A stretch of 64,000 nt of DNA from Bostrychus sinensis (taxonomy: Eukaryota > Chordata > Actinopteri > Gobiiformes > Eleotridae), in contig CM036253.1 in assembly GCA_020698575.1 (NCBI GenBank), forward strand, positions 33,347,719 through 33,411,718. Reading direction: 5' to 3'. This document shows, piece by piece, positions 47,571 to 59,129 of this stretch. A program made the position numbers and the translations under genes. How positions within the stretch are numbered: position 1 is the first letter of the stretch; the number at the start of each line of letters is the position of its first letter. The notes under the pieces are model-generated. The model saw only the letters and a list, made by a program, of their open reading frames with translations. It had not been told where the DNA came from and ran no database searches.

Positions 47571-47756
47571 GAAACAAAACACATATATGACCTCACATTG
47601 AGGGTTTATGGTCAGAAGAAGTCATGCATTATTAACAGCACGATTATTATTATTACTAAGGAGAATATTAGAGGATTTACTTAGTGAACATTTGTAAAAT
47701 GTTTATGTTCTAACGTCAGCTTGAGCAATGATGGCACATTACAGTAGTATCAGGAG

Positions 47757-47800
47757 AAAAAAAAAAAGAAAAAAAGAAAAAAAAAAAGAAAAAAAAACCT
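47757..47800 (+). repeat. A-rich purine tract
   Basis: A runs are broken by single G residues. It may be a degraded retroposon tail. Confidence 0.8.
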
Positions 47801-48177
47801 AGAATAAATAAATACATAGCGGTACATTTTTATTTTTATATACATTTTTGAATTTGCCATTAGTGTTAATATTACAATAAAACAATACCATTAGCTGCAG
47901 AAATTCAAAGCAAGCATGAACTGAGCTTCTTTAAAAACATTCTGCTGTTTTAGGGTCATAAGGATGGTGCCCAGTAGTGAGCTGTGTTGGAAGTACTAGT
48001 ACACCAGTGTCAACATAACAAATATCACCCCCACCAGCCTACAGTGTTACACAGCTAGTGGTACACTAAATATCAAATCCATCAACCTGGGGAGGGGTCC
48101 AAGTGTTAATTGTGCCGTATTAACTCTGCTGACATTGGTGTATTCCTGTTGTTATGTTGAGGTGCTGTTGTATAAGG

Positions 48178-48923
48178 CTGTGGTTCTTAAAATTTTAGTG
48201 CCACCACGCAAAATGTTTGCTCTTCCAAGTACAGACATTAATGAACTAACATGAGACCAAATCTGAACTAACCCAGGCTTAAACTGGGCAACAAAATCAG
48301 GAATTAAACCAGAAAAAAACATGACTAATTCAGGACTATAACCAACACTAAATTCAAGACTAAACGGTGCCTAAACCAGGGCTAAATCCAGAGCTAAATC
48401 AAAAACTAAAGCAGGTCTAAAACCAACACTAAGCCAGGATAAATCCAGGACTAAACTGTGCTTTAAACCAGGACTAAATTCAGGACTAAACTGTGCCTAA
48501 ACCAGGACTAAATCTAGAACTCACCTAGAACTGAATAAGGGCTAAAACCATTATGAAACCCAGGGCTAAATCCAGGACTAAATTCAGGACTAAACTGTGC
48601 CAAAAGCAGGACTAAATCCAGATCTAAACAGTGCCTAAACCATGACTAAAATCACGACTAAATCTGGGTTCTAACTAAAACAGGGTTAAAACCAGAACTA
48701 ATCCCAGGGCTAAATCCAGGAAAAAGAAAAAAACAGCACTAAACCAGGACTAAACTGCGCCTATACCAGGACTAAGCGCCCCCAACAGGAACAGAAAAAC
48801 AAAAGCTAAGACTGGCTCTGAATACAACTAAACCGGGACTTGAACTGCTAAGGACCCATGAGTACCACCAGAAAAAGCCTGCGTACTCCCAGTGGTACAC
48901 ATGCCACAGCTTGAGAAACACTG
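48178..48923 (+). mobile_element. Complete minisatellite-bearing hAT-like element
   Basis: The left end CTGTGGTTCTTAAAATTTT and the right end ...AGCTTGAGAAACACTG are inverted repeats. They are flanked by 8-bp duplications gtataagg (48170-48177) and gtatgagg (48924-48931), 7 of 8 matching. The interior is an array of 'aggactaaatccag' variants between 'caccacgcaaaatg' and 'tactcccagtggtacac'. It has no coding frame. Confidence 0.85.
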
Positions 48924-48999
48924 GTATGAGGTGTTATACCTTGTGTGTTCACCAAATGTTTAATATCATCATGACAGAAAGCATGAGATCCAGAATTTG

Positions 49000-49740
49000 C
49001 TAATTCATTTATATTCTGTCCTGTTTCATGTCTTATTCATGCGCTCGTGGTTGGACTGGAGTTCAGTGCGCGCACGCTGCCGCAGAGCCACGGCACCGCG
49101 CGGTAACAGGCTGGCCTTTAATGGAGACTGGAGTGCCTCTGTGCGCGCTCCAACTTGGCAACCGTTATTTGGCTCTTTCCTTTTTAATACTTAATACGTG
49201 TCTACTTTTAGATGGCCCGCACGCGCTCCCCCTCTGCTTCCAGGGCATCACGCACGCACACACACGCATTCACAAGCAGCCCGGCAGCTATATATCTCTG
49301 GTGACGACCTCCTCCTGCAGTCCGCGCGCCTGCACCGTGACCTCCCCGGCTCCCGCGCGCCGCTACAGAATAATAAATTTCTCGGGCAACGCGCAAAGGG
49401 GGAGAGGAGAAGAGAGAGAGGGAGAGAGAGAGAGAGAGAAAAAAGAAAAAAGTGGCGAGCGGGCGATTTGTCTGGCAATTAGCAAACCACCGCGAGACTC
49501 CCCGGGCCAGAGCGCGCAATGGAGGAGCGGAGAGTCGGGGTTGTTTACTCCGCGGGATGTGTGCCGACGGGAGCGCTGCGTCAAGCGGAGCGTGCATCTC
49601 CAACACGATCTGTCAAAAACAAGCGTGGCTATGTAACGTTTACACAACTGTGGGTCCAGTACAATATAAGGCTTCCAGTGGACGCGTTACATTTGCTGCA
49701 GGAATCAGACAGAGTGGAAGGAGAACTGTAAAAGCATACA
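49000..49740. promoter_or_regulatory. CpG-rich block
   Basis: High CpG from 49030 to 49600, with a (GA)n tract at 49415-49440. The reading frames on both strands are driven by composition and resemble no protein family. A CpG-island type regulatory block is inferred. Confidence 0.35.
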
Positions 49741-50410
49741 AATATAACATTTTTCTATGAATAATATGGCTATTACTGCTGGAGAGGAGTGCTGAATCAG
49801 TAACATGTTTAAGTGCTTTACAACAAAGAGAGAAGTCCTTTATGGTAGCCTGCCCTCTTTTATCCAATCAGAAGAGAAAAAATAATCTTAGTTTCCCTTC
49901 ATGTTATGAGTAATAATGTTTCAGATTGAATGTAATACTGAAGAAATGACAATCGAGAGCAGTTGCACATTTTATCATGACACTTTAAGGCACATCTATG
50001 TCTACAGCTCTGCATGCTGCACCTCTGCTCCACCCCAAAATGGGTGGGATACAAGATAAAAATTGTGCTACTGTGGTGCCTTTGTGCAATCATGCCATAC
50101 ACAAGTTCCTCATGACAAAATCTATTTAAAAGCCTCAGTTCAGTCACCTTTGAAGCCAAATGTTTATGTCCAATCCATCACACAAACCTTCATATTGCTG
50201 ATTTAAAATAATTTCAATTTCATCAGATAATATAAAAGGAGAATGTATTGTAGGTAAATTTATTTGTGAAGATTTAGAGCTTTTTGGTCCATGAATATGT
50301 TTTAATAAACCTCTCTGCCTGGTGCTGGTCTGTTACATTTCTAAAAATGTTTTGTCTGCTCCTTTTTCCACCACAGTAAACCAGTTGCATGGTGATTTGA
50401 GAGGTTTTTT

Positions 50411-50545
50411 TTTTAACCCAGATGCCCTACCTGTCACAACCAGCCACACACTGTGACTGGAGTAGGCAATGTGGCTGAAGTGTTTTGCCCAGGGACACAA
50501 CGCTCAGTGCATGTTTTGAGCAAGGTTCGAACTGTTGACCCTGTT
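50411..50545 (-). mobile_element. tRNA-derived SINE, copy 5
   Basis: On the minus strand it reads '(g)gtcaacagttcgaaccttgc', 'tgtccctgggcaaaacactt', 'cactgtgtgtggctggttgt' and 'gacaggtagggcatctggg'. The tail of the family precedes a T run. Confidence 0.7.
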
Positions 50546-50562
50546 GTTTTTTTATTCCTACT

Positions 50563-51319
50563 ATGGGGCCGGGAATTGATTAAAAAATGAACTAATTAAT
50601 TGGAAATCTGAAAAAAAAATATTGTGATTAATAACCACCAGTTTATTAATCGCGATTAATCATATTATGAATTCACGTACAAACACAAAATTGTAAATTT
50701 AGAACATTCATTTTGAATTAACCTTCACATAGTTTACTGTAAACTTGTGCAATGCAAACAAAACTTGCAAAGAAAATAAATGAATAGTCTCTTTGAGACC
50801 TGTAACTCAGACAAAGTTTGCCTAAATAAGGTTCAACCAACAAATACACAAAACTTACCTAAAAAAGCATGTGTAATCTCTTTTAGAACTTTAACAAAAA
50901 TAAGTTTAATTCTTCAATTAATAACAATTGTTGTGGTTCACAACAGTGTAAATACTATGAACTGTGTTACTGCAGTGATAATTGAACTCATCCTTGCATA
51001 GACTGCACATAACTTTTGTTTTGTCTATATTGCTGTCTGGTGACGATTTGAAGCAGAATTGTTCATTTAGCAATGTGTCTTTTTGGTCACTCATGTTGCT
51101 TTAGCTCGTTCACTTGTTGCATTAGGCTCGAGATGAATTCGAGATGAACTGCGCCTCGCCTGGATTGTGAACGACAGTGCACGGCTGCAATGAGAGGAAG
51201 GGAAACCTACACCTGTACTGAAGTCGGACAGTTGATGGCTCGGATCACGCACCATTACGCCCGAAATCCACTTCTCGCGTGTGTTGGTTTATCCAGGTCA
51301 AAACTGTAACTTTAGTCTG

Positions 51320-51366
<47 letters not shown>

Positions 51367-51850
51367 CGGGGGAAGAAGGAGAGGAGGGCAGTGAAGTGTC
51401 GTGCGTTACGTTTCTGATCAGCACTAAGCTCAGATCCAATCACCTGTCCGTTCACCGCTGACAGGTGGGCGTTTTCCCATCATGCACTGAGCCGTGCAGC
51501 CTCCGCAGTTGCTCCTGATGAACTGCGGCGGCTCAGGCGCTGGTCTCGTTTGGATCTCACGGTGACCGTCGCACTTGTGGCATCAGAGCAAGTCGGGAAC
51601 AAGTCGGACACAAATCTAACCGGCGTGCACTGCGCACAGACCGACACTGATCGAAACTGCGCAAATCTGGCTCATCTCAAATGTTTCGTCTTCTACGCTC
51701 GCCTGGAAGACCCGTGGCGTGTTGCTGCCTCTGTCAGTGTCGTTGTAATATTTTTGTTGTGATCAAATTAATCGATGCGTCAATTGAAATTAACACGATT
51801 AAATCAATAAATTAACGCCCTGCCTTAACGCGATAATTTTCCCAGCCCTA
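50563..51850 (+). mobile_element. hAT-like non-autonomous element, about 1.29 kb
   Basis: The left end TATGGGGCCGGGAATTGATT and the right end (inverted TAGGGCTGGGAAAATTATCG) match. Both flanks carry 'attaatcg' phrases, as in the common fish repeat beginning TAGGGCTGGGC. It has a 40-base poly-A run at 51323 and a GC-rich centre. No clear target duplication and no transposase were found. Confidence 0.65.
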
Positions 51851-52218
51851 ATAAATATACATGAGAAAAACATCAGTTGTATAAGAAATATTGTTATTTG
51901 AAATTTGCATGTTAAAATAAAGCGAGATACAGCTTTTTGGATGCAATTTTTGTGTTTTTAATAAAATAAAATTCATTATATTCAACTTCTTTGCTTTCTG
52001 TCTGCTGAACATAATCAACCTCAGCAGCAATGCTGGATTTGAAAGTAAACTTTTATGATTTTTGGCAAAATGTTGTTGTATTGATTGCTTCCATATGGAG
52101 TTGATGAATTGTTTCAAATTGTATCTTAACCAGTATCGTTCTTAAATCAGATTTCAGCCATTCTAAATGATGCGTATTGCATTGTTGCTAAAAAAAAAAA
52201 AGTATTGTTACACCCCTA
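51851..52218 (-). mobile_element. Reverse copy of the TAGGGGTGTAA element
   Basis: On the minus strand it starts TAGGGGTGTAACAATA. It shares the interior order of 6435-6740, including 'gatacaatttgaaacaattc' and 'caaaaatcataaaagtttac'. It abuts the previous element directly. Confidence 0.65.
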
Positions 52219-52267
52219 AAATAAGAAAAGCAAGGTGGCATGCAGGCTATGAAGTTTAGCACAATGT

Positions 52268-52800
52268 TTGAAGGACCAATATTGTGCAAAATTTAATTTT
52301 CTTCTCTTTCTCCCATGTTATAATGTTGTTCCCTCATCAAAAACATACCTGGAGTTGGATTTTGTTTCATTCACACCTGTTTGAGTAATCCTGTATTCTC
52401 TGGCACTAAGTTTCTGAGGCCTCAAAACAGTCCCACAAACCCTCAGGCAGTCCAGGAAGCACTGACAACAAGCCCTCTACATCCAGTCTGCTCTCATTCA
52501 TTTATCCAAAAAATGGTGTTTAACTCTGTTTCTACTAATTCCTCTCAGACATTTTTACTTTTTGGAGTAAAATGGCATCAGATAAAAAGTTTAAGGAAGT
52601 TCCTTATATTGTTTAAATTATATTAAAAATGGCAACTCTGCTGCCCTCTGCTGGTCTCTTCACTTTTCTTTTTGGCACCAGCAGAGTACTTATTAAAAAC
52701 GTTCTCTTTCAGTCACATAATGTTTTTAAAGGTTGCAAAATGTGCTGCTGTTCTAGAGGAGCCCAAGAATGGATTAAAACAATATAAATAAAAGCAAATT
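52268..52800 (+). mobile_element. TTAA-type non-autonomous element, fullest copy
   Basis: The start 'gaaggaccaatattgtgcaa' is a diverged form of the TTAAAGG start. It includes both the 5' interior seen at 12245 and the 3' interior seen at 10484, ending at 'aatataaataaaagc'. It shows that the other three copies are fragments of one family. Confidence 0.7.
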
Positions 52801-53049
52801 AACATGAGATTGATCACATCGTTCATGCTGTGATCAACCTTTTGTTTATGAAATACAATATTAAGCTGGTTATATTATAAGATATTTTATGTATTAGATA
52901 TGCATTGTGAACCTCTATTTGTATATCTCGTCAACCAAATATTTTGATGTGCCATGTGCTCATTGAGGGCAATCTTGATACTCCACATATTTTCAAAAGT
53001 AGATGAAGACAAACTGTGCCATGTCTACATAAACATTCCCATGGTGGGG

Positions 53050-53490
53050 CGGCCCACTTGTGCTTCGTAAATCCCCTTCCTCTTTTTTAAATCTCTTGTT
53101 GAAAACAGCACTTCCATCAGCTGCCTCTTGAGTTCACTGTAAACTCTTCACTCTGGCACAGGTCAGAGAAACATTTCTGTGCCTGTTTGACCCTCAGCTG
53201 TACTCCAATGTTAGACAACCCACACTCACTTAACTGCTATAATCCCACTGAGATTACCACAACAAATCTCGGCCAAGATGGCTGGCGACTAACAATGGGA
53301 CAGCAGAAGATGTCTAAAAACTCCACGTATAAAGTGGTATGGCGGATATATAGGCTCCATGGGTGTTCCGGAGCAGCGGGGGTGCTCGTTTAAACAGCAG
53401 GTCTTAATGAAGCGGCAGGAGCTCGGGGCAGAAACAAGATTCAGCCCATTCAAACTTCACCAAATACTGTTTGTGTTTAAGGCAATGAGG
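53050..53490. promoter_or_regulatory. Candidate conserved non-coding element
   Basis: Unique DNA with 'gcttcgtaaatccccttcct', 'ccactgagattaccacaaca', 'ggccaagatggctggcgact', 'aactccacgtataaagtggt' and 'tcttaatgaagcggcaggag'. It contrasts strongly with the repeat pile at 50.4-52.8 kb. Confidence 0.45.
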
Positions 53491-53751
53491 AGGAGAGGAT
53501 TAAAGGAATCTCATTTAGGTTTACAACACCAACAATGAGTCACAGCACTGCAATAAGCCACAGTGTAACTAGCAATACATATACGTATTTTATATCAGTG
53601 GGCTTTATTAGCAGTTGCTCCAAGGACGTTTGCCCTCTTACAACACTGTAAAAGTTGTAAAAATTCCAAAATATTTTATTTTATTTTATTCAGCCCACCC
53701 AGAATCATAAGTTAACAACTAATACCTTTTGTTCACCTGATTTAGCATTCA

Positions 53752-53992
53752 TATGTCTAAAAACTTAAAATTTAAACTTAAAAGTTTTTTTTTTTTTACT
53801 CATCTTACAGCCAACTGACTATCCATTGTTCAGAAATGTTGTAAAAATTTTTTGTAAAATTTAGTATATAAAGTTTTTATTATTACCAATAATAATATTT
53901 TTCCTGACCAGTGGATAGTCAGTTGGCTGAAAGATGAGTAAAAAAAAAACAAAAAAAAAACTTAAAATTGAAAGTTTTTAGACACACAACTT
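53752..53992. mobile_element. Foldback element, about 240 bp
   Basis: The left arm (53755-53835: 'gtctaaaaactt ... actcatcttacagccaactgactatcca') and the right arm (53909-53990: 'tggatagtcagttggctgaaagatgag ... aagtttttagac') are inverted copies of about 80 bases, with about 75 bases of spacer. Confidence 0.8.
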
Positions 53993-54559
53993 TAAATTGA
54001 AAAAAAAAAATAATAATAAAAAAAAATAAAAGTAAACAAACAAACAACCCAAAGCTAAAAAATCTTGATGGATCCTATTGTCTTGAGTTTTTGAGAACTT
54101 TTTTTTTTCTTTACACCATAGAAGGTTGATCTCCACTACTTATTAAATGTAAAGAGAGATGTATAGGTAAACTGAACATCTAAATGAATGCGTGTGTGAT
54201 TTGTTAGTGTCACCCCTGCACTAAATGGCCATTGTGCAGCCACACCTGCCTCAGGCTCAAAGTAGCTAGGCCAGCCACCCTCCCCGCAAGCCACGGGAGA
54301 CAGTAGTTTAATGATTTAAATATTTTTCATTTTTTCAGGAACTAAGTAACTTTTAATTTTTAATAAACGGTTTCGGAGTCTGTGTGATGGTTAAAAGAGG
54401 AAACTAAAAATAATCGACCACTTTTAACAAGGGGGCCACTCTGGGACCAGTCTTTTTGCTAAGGGGTACATTGTAAAACTGACTGGGACATATTTTAAAA
54501 ATAACAAGGCTCACAGTTACAGAGACCCTGGCCCGCCCTGGGCACGCCCTAGAACCGCT

Positions 54560-55018
54560 TATGTGGTGTGGTTACATTTCAATATAATATTCATTATCAT
54601 AAAAGGAGCTCCTGGTAGGTTATATACTGGACATGGTCATAAAGACTTCAAGAATTTATGTGCAAAATACAATATGTTTTATAAATGGGGGAAAAAAATG
54701 CATCTTAGTGAGAATACTATTAGTAGTTATCAACATCACATTTTCCTTAAGTGTTTATGCTTTGAAATAAAAAGACATCAGTATCACAATATGAGGGCCA
54801 CACTAAATATTATTATATCTGAAGTATATTATGTTGTATGTCATTATTATAGCCGTATAATAATCATTTATATTGCACCTTTTTGTTTGTAATGCATTCT
54901 CAGTTTATTGTCTTGCTTTTCTGCACTTTATTCTGTATTGAGAACTGACTGAACAAGTGATTTTCTCCACTGTGAGATTAATAAAGTTCAATCTTAATCT
55001 TACAAAAAAAAAAAAAAA
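54560..55018 (+). mobile_element. Probable 3' end of a LINE-type retroposon
   Basis: The last part, 'ccactgtgagattaataaag', then 'ttcaatcttaatcttac' and a poly-A, is the sort of 3' end seen on fish non-LTR elements. The preceding 400 bases have no protein similarity that I recognise. Confidence 0.45.
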
Positions 55019-55309
55019 GTCTAATATTGGACACAACATACTGACTTTTGTCTTCTGATTGGATAAAAGACACAAGATATTAGAAAATGGTCTTTGTTTG
55101 TAGAGAAAGCGATTATTTACAACTATTTAATTCTTAATGTGGCAAAATATATCACCTAAAATAAAAATATAACTTCATGCCAATTACTTTTAAAGCAGTT
55201 TGACCATACATCCAATAATAGCCCCATCTTTTATCATAGTAAATTCAATAGGCCTGTATATGAAGTGCAATGGTAGTTAACAGCTGCACAAAGGCAAACG
55301 TACTTTCAC

Positions 55310-55560
55310 ATGTGTCTGTGCGCTCCGAATTCACATGAAGCGTTTATCATTTTGAGTAATGTAAAAGGTGCCGTGCCCCCTGACCTCTGGCCGTCTCATG
55401 TTCTTTGTAAATGATGCTATTGATCTCATCTGCTTCAATAGGTTTTCCCATACAAATCACTGACACACTATCTACCTGATCGGTCAATGAGTGACAAATC
55501 AGCCTGGTGGTCATTGTGCACTGCACTCTGATTGTCTTCAAATATGAATACTAAGATACT
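55310..55560. promoter_or_regulatory. Candidate conserved non-coding element
   Basis: Unique DNA with 'gcgtttatcattttgagtaa', 'gtaaatgatgctattgatct', 'cctgatcggtcaatgagtga', 'caaatcagcctggtggtcat' and 'cactctgattgtcttcaaat'. It is dense in PBX, MEIS and Hox type words (TGAT, TGACA, ATCA) and has sharp borders. Confidence 0.45.
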
Positions 55561-55567
55561 GGTACAA

Positions 55568-55630
55568 TGACTGCTACTGCTGCTACTACTGATGCTTCTG
55601 CTATTACTACTGCTACCACTATTGCCACTG
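55568..55630 (+). repeat. Imperfect (CTG/CTA)n triplet repeat
   Basis: A run of CTGCTACTG-type triplets with substitutions. Confidence 0.85.
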
Positions 55631-56544
55631 AGGTCAAATTCTAAAATATTTCAAACATATACTTCACACATACACACACAGGGACAGTGTACAGCATTAC
55701 ACTGACCAAAATAGAATAAGGAAATATGAATTTTACCAGGTTATAGTTTCATTTTCACATCTAGTCCCTGGACAGGTTGATGTTATAGTCAAATATTAAA
55801 CAGAATCTGATGTAAGCGAATAACATGACCATGGACGGCACATGGCATAACATGCTGTACATACAAATCATTCATATAAATACATCAAGGATATGGTGTT
55901 CCACCCATAAACTAGACACCGCTTCTAAAACTATTCCAATTACAAAACACATAGCTCTGCGCACACATTCATCAGTTTGCTTTGATATTGGCCAGTTGTT
56001 TGCCTGGTGTGGAAATAAACTCGGTGCATGTTGTAAACTTTGCTGACAATATGTTCCACTGACTCATGGAAAGATAAAGCTGATTTAATGAAAAAGGTCC
56101 TACATTTTTGGAATACTCCACTTTTCTCTAGAAGTTGAGCAAGTGGCTTGAGTTCTTAGCTGTAGGAGATGCACAAAACAACATTTGAGGCTTAATTTTT
56201 TTTATATACAAGATTGTTCATCTTGGGCCCCAGTTATTGCCATAACAAAATAGTTGAAGCCAACCAAACAGTTAAGAATTTTATCAAAAGTTAACTGGAT
56301 GTGTCTGTATCCACTTTTCTGTGAGTAAATCTAGTCTTAATATTCTTTTGCTTCACAGTCTTGTTAACATGAACTTGTCTTGTGCCTCTGATTTGAAATA
56401 TTTTTACCCTATATTTTATGCTGACCACACTGAATAATGTTCTGACAATTTTAAAATTTTCACACTGCACTCTACACATTTTTAAGGGATATAAATTACA
56501 CACACAAATGCCACAGAAAACCAGTCAGACAGTAATTTAGCAGA

Positions 56545-56710
56545 TTTTTACACCAGATGCCCTTTCTGTCATTACCAGCTACATACTGTGACTGTAGTAG
56601 GCAATGTGGCTGAAGTGTCTCACCCAAGGACACAACAGCAGTATGCACTTTGAGTGAGGTTTGAACCAACAGCCCTCCAGTTAGTGGATGAATGCTTCAC
56701 CCACTGTGTA
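56545..56710 (-). mobile_element. tRNA-derived SINE, copy 6
   Basis: On the minus strand: 'cacagtgggtgaagcattca', 'ggagggctgttggttcaaac', 'tgtccttgggtgagacactt', 'gaaagggcatctggtgt'. It is the clearest copy for the tRNA-like head. Confidence 0.8.
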
Positions 56711-56849
56711 GATACTTGTACCTAAATTCATCCAAACTTAGATTTTTATAAAAGAATATATTTGTGCATGAGTTTGAGCATGAAATATTTAGAATACAGT
56801 AGTCTATGTACATGTTTGCAGTATACATATAAATGGATGCTGTGCCTTT

Positions 56850-57160
56850 GCATATCTGATACCGAAAGCCTACAGGAGTTGTATAATGAGAGCAACAGAA
56901 AATAGGAAGCGTTGGCTCTAAAGACAGATTGGAGTGCTCCTAATCAACAGCAGTGCGTGTTCCCTTATGCCACTGTCTCTTTGATTAATCAGTTTAGGCC
57001 CCGGCTCACACTCCACTTTTTCCACCCCCCTTTCCCCCCAGCTGCAGGTCACGTTACCAGGCTTGGAGTGACCAACAGGAGCTGTTGGCTGGTTAACAGT
57101 AAAGGCTTCAACTCCCTTAGGATGCACCAAACACAAAAATACTTGCTACTACTATAGGGC
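56850..57160. promoter_or_regulatory. Candidate conserved element with a palindromic PBX-Hox site
   Basis: TGATTAATCA at 56982-56991 matches the PBX-Hox composite on both strands. GCAGGTCACGTTACC and CAGCTG lie 50-70 bases on. The DNA is unique and borders repeats on both sides. An enhancer role is inferred. Confidence 0.4.
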
Positions 57161-57420
57161 ATGTTAAAACCGATGTCGTTTTTGACTGTGTAAACCAGTG
57201 GCTATTTTTAACCATGATCAAAGTTCGAAAAAGCGGTAGGGCAGCCTTTCAGCAAGGCAATCAGGAGTGGCTCTGTGTGTTTACACTGAGATCCAGCTCT
57301 ATCCAAATACTGCCCGAGCCTGTCTTCAACAGCCTCGGCCACAAAGAGACATTACACATACATTTAACCCTATGGAGCATGAAGGCTGCATTCACACAGG
57401 AAGAAAAAAGGACATAGGCT

Positions 57421-57578
57421 TCCACCTCAGAAAATATTTGGCTTTTTAAGTACCATCTTTAACTGACTAATCTGGGACCTACATCAAAACTAGCCCAGGT
57501 CTAAACCAAAAATAGATTTATTCGTAAGCATAACCACAAGGACTACACTGTGTATAAACCAGAACAAAAACAGGATTA

Positions 57579-57648
<70 letters not shown>

Positions 57649-57895
57649 CAGACAAGGACTTGACAAGTTGTTGACAGGACTAAATCCGGGACTATACTGA
57701 GCTTAGCATAGCCTAGCCTAGAGCAAGATGAAATCAGGACTTAACCCAGGACCAAACTTTAACTAAACCAGTCCGTAACTATCTATTCAATGGTTTTCAC
57801 AGTTTAAAAAATAAAAATTCCAGACCCTCCTGAGCATCACTAGAGAGAATTTGTGTACCACCAGTGGGACCTGCACCACAATTTGAGCACCATTG
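57421..57895 (+). mobile_element. Minisatellite-bearing hAT-like element with a (TAA)n insertion
   Basis: The body begins 'aaatatttggctttttaagtaccat', has a few 'aggactaaatccggg' units and ends 'tgtaccaccagtgggacctg ... ATTTGAGCACCATTG'. A (TAA)n tract at 57578-57646 sits inside the array. The left terminus is missing. Confidence 0.7.
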
Positions 57896-58209
57896 ATATA
57901 TAGTGAATAGAAGTACGGTTGTAAATAGCTTATGGCTAGGCTTAAGAAAAAATAAAAGAGATGGGGACTATGACAGCCTAGAAGGAACATACCGTGGGAA
58001 AAATACACAAAATGAGCATTACAAAGAAAGAAAAAGGCTGACAAAAACACAAATAAATCTATATTTTCAAATGACCAATGCCACTAAAAGATGAAAACCA
58101 GATTTTAAAATACCATATGAATGCGTTTAAGTCTGTCCACACTGGCCTCGATAAATCTGATCTCCAGCTTTTGCAGCCAGTGTGAACACAGCCATAGTAA
58201 AAATGCTTG

Positions 58210-58525
58210 AATAGTATTTTTAGGCTATACTGCTGGAATAGTGTCTATAGGCGTTATTGCTGAAATAGCGTCTATAGGCTTCACTGCTGGAATACTTTGC
58301 TATAGTGCTGGAATAGTGTCTGTAGGTGTTACTACAGGAATGGTATCTACAGGCTACACTGAAATAGTGTTTATAGACTTTAGTGCTGGAATAGTGTCTG
58401 TAAGCTTTACTGCTGAAACAGTATCTGTAGGCTTTACTACTGGACTACTGTCTGTAAGTGTTACTGCTGGAATAGTGTTTATAGGCCTTACTAGTGTGCT
58501 ATACTGCTGGAATAGTGTCTATAGA
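58210..58525 (+). repeat. 27-bp minisatellite, about 11 imperfect units
   Basis: The consensus begins 'tgctggaatagtgtctatag' and continues 'gctttac'. Because the unit is a multiple of three, one frame stays open for about 97 codons from a GTG. Nothing else suggests a protein. Confidence 0.85.
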
Positions 58526-58604
58526 GCTGCTTAAAGACAAAACAATCAGGGTGAAAACGTATCATCAAAAAATATGAGCTAATTTTGAGGGGCAGAGGGC
58601 AGTT

Positions 58605-58870
58605 CTATTACGCTCTTTTTTGAACAAAAACAGTTAAAAAGTGTTTTACTTCCTTAAACTTTGTGTATTATGCAATTTTACTTTACAAATGAAAAAATGT
58701 CTGTGAGGAATCAGTGGAAACAGAGCTGTATACTGTTTTTTGTATAAATGAATAAGAGCAGACTGGATGTAGAGGGCTTGTTGATTGTTCAGTGCTTCCT
58801 GGAGTGAGTGGAGCCTCATGGAACTGAGCAATCTGAGGCCTTAGAAACTCAGTGCCATAGAATAGACAAG
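58605..58870 (-). mobile_element. TTAA-type non-autonomous element, reverse fragment
   Basis: On the minus strand it carries 'ctgaggcctc/ctaaggcctc', 'ccaggaagcactgaacaatc', 'catccagtctgctcttattc' and 'gattcctcacagacatttt', in the same order as 52268-52800. Confidence 0.7.
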
Positions 58871-59129
58871 ATAACACAAAAACACCAGATATCCACAGAT
58901 ATCTAACATGGTTTAAAGCTTCGTACTATCGCCACAGAGTAAAATAAAACCAACTCACATTATCCAATTTGGCATAAAATTTAAAGTAACAGTTTTATCA
59001 CTGACACACCTCAAGCCTATGACCTACTTTTGGGTCCTAGCCCATCAGTTGGAAATAAGTTGCAAAGCATGAAGCTTAATGGTTTGTTTACAACTGTTTG
59101 GACCATTTCCAAACTCTGCAGGCACCTTT

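Noticed and set aside
49028..49636. 202-codon and other frames in the CpG-rich block
   Set aside because: Arg/Ala/Ser-rich composition typical of GC-rich DNA read in any frame; no conserved motif, and overlapping frames exist on both strands.
58241..58534. 97-codon repetitive hydrophobic frame
   Set aside because: It starts at GTG and is simply a 27-bp minisatellite read in a frame without stops.
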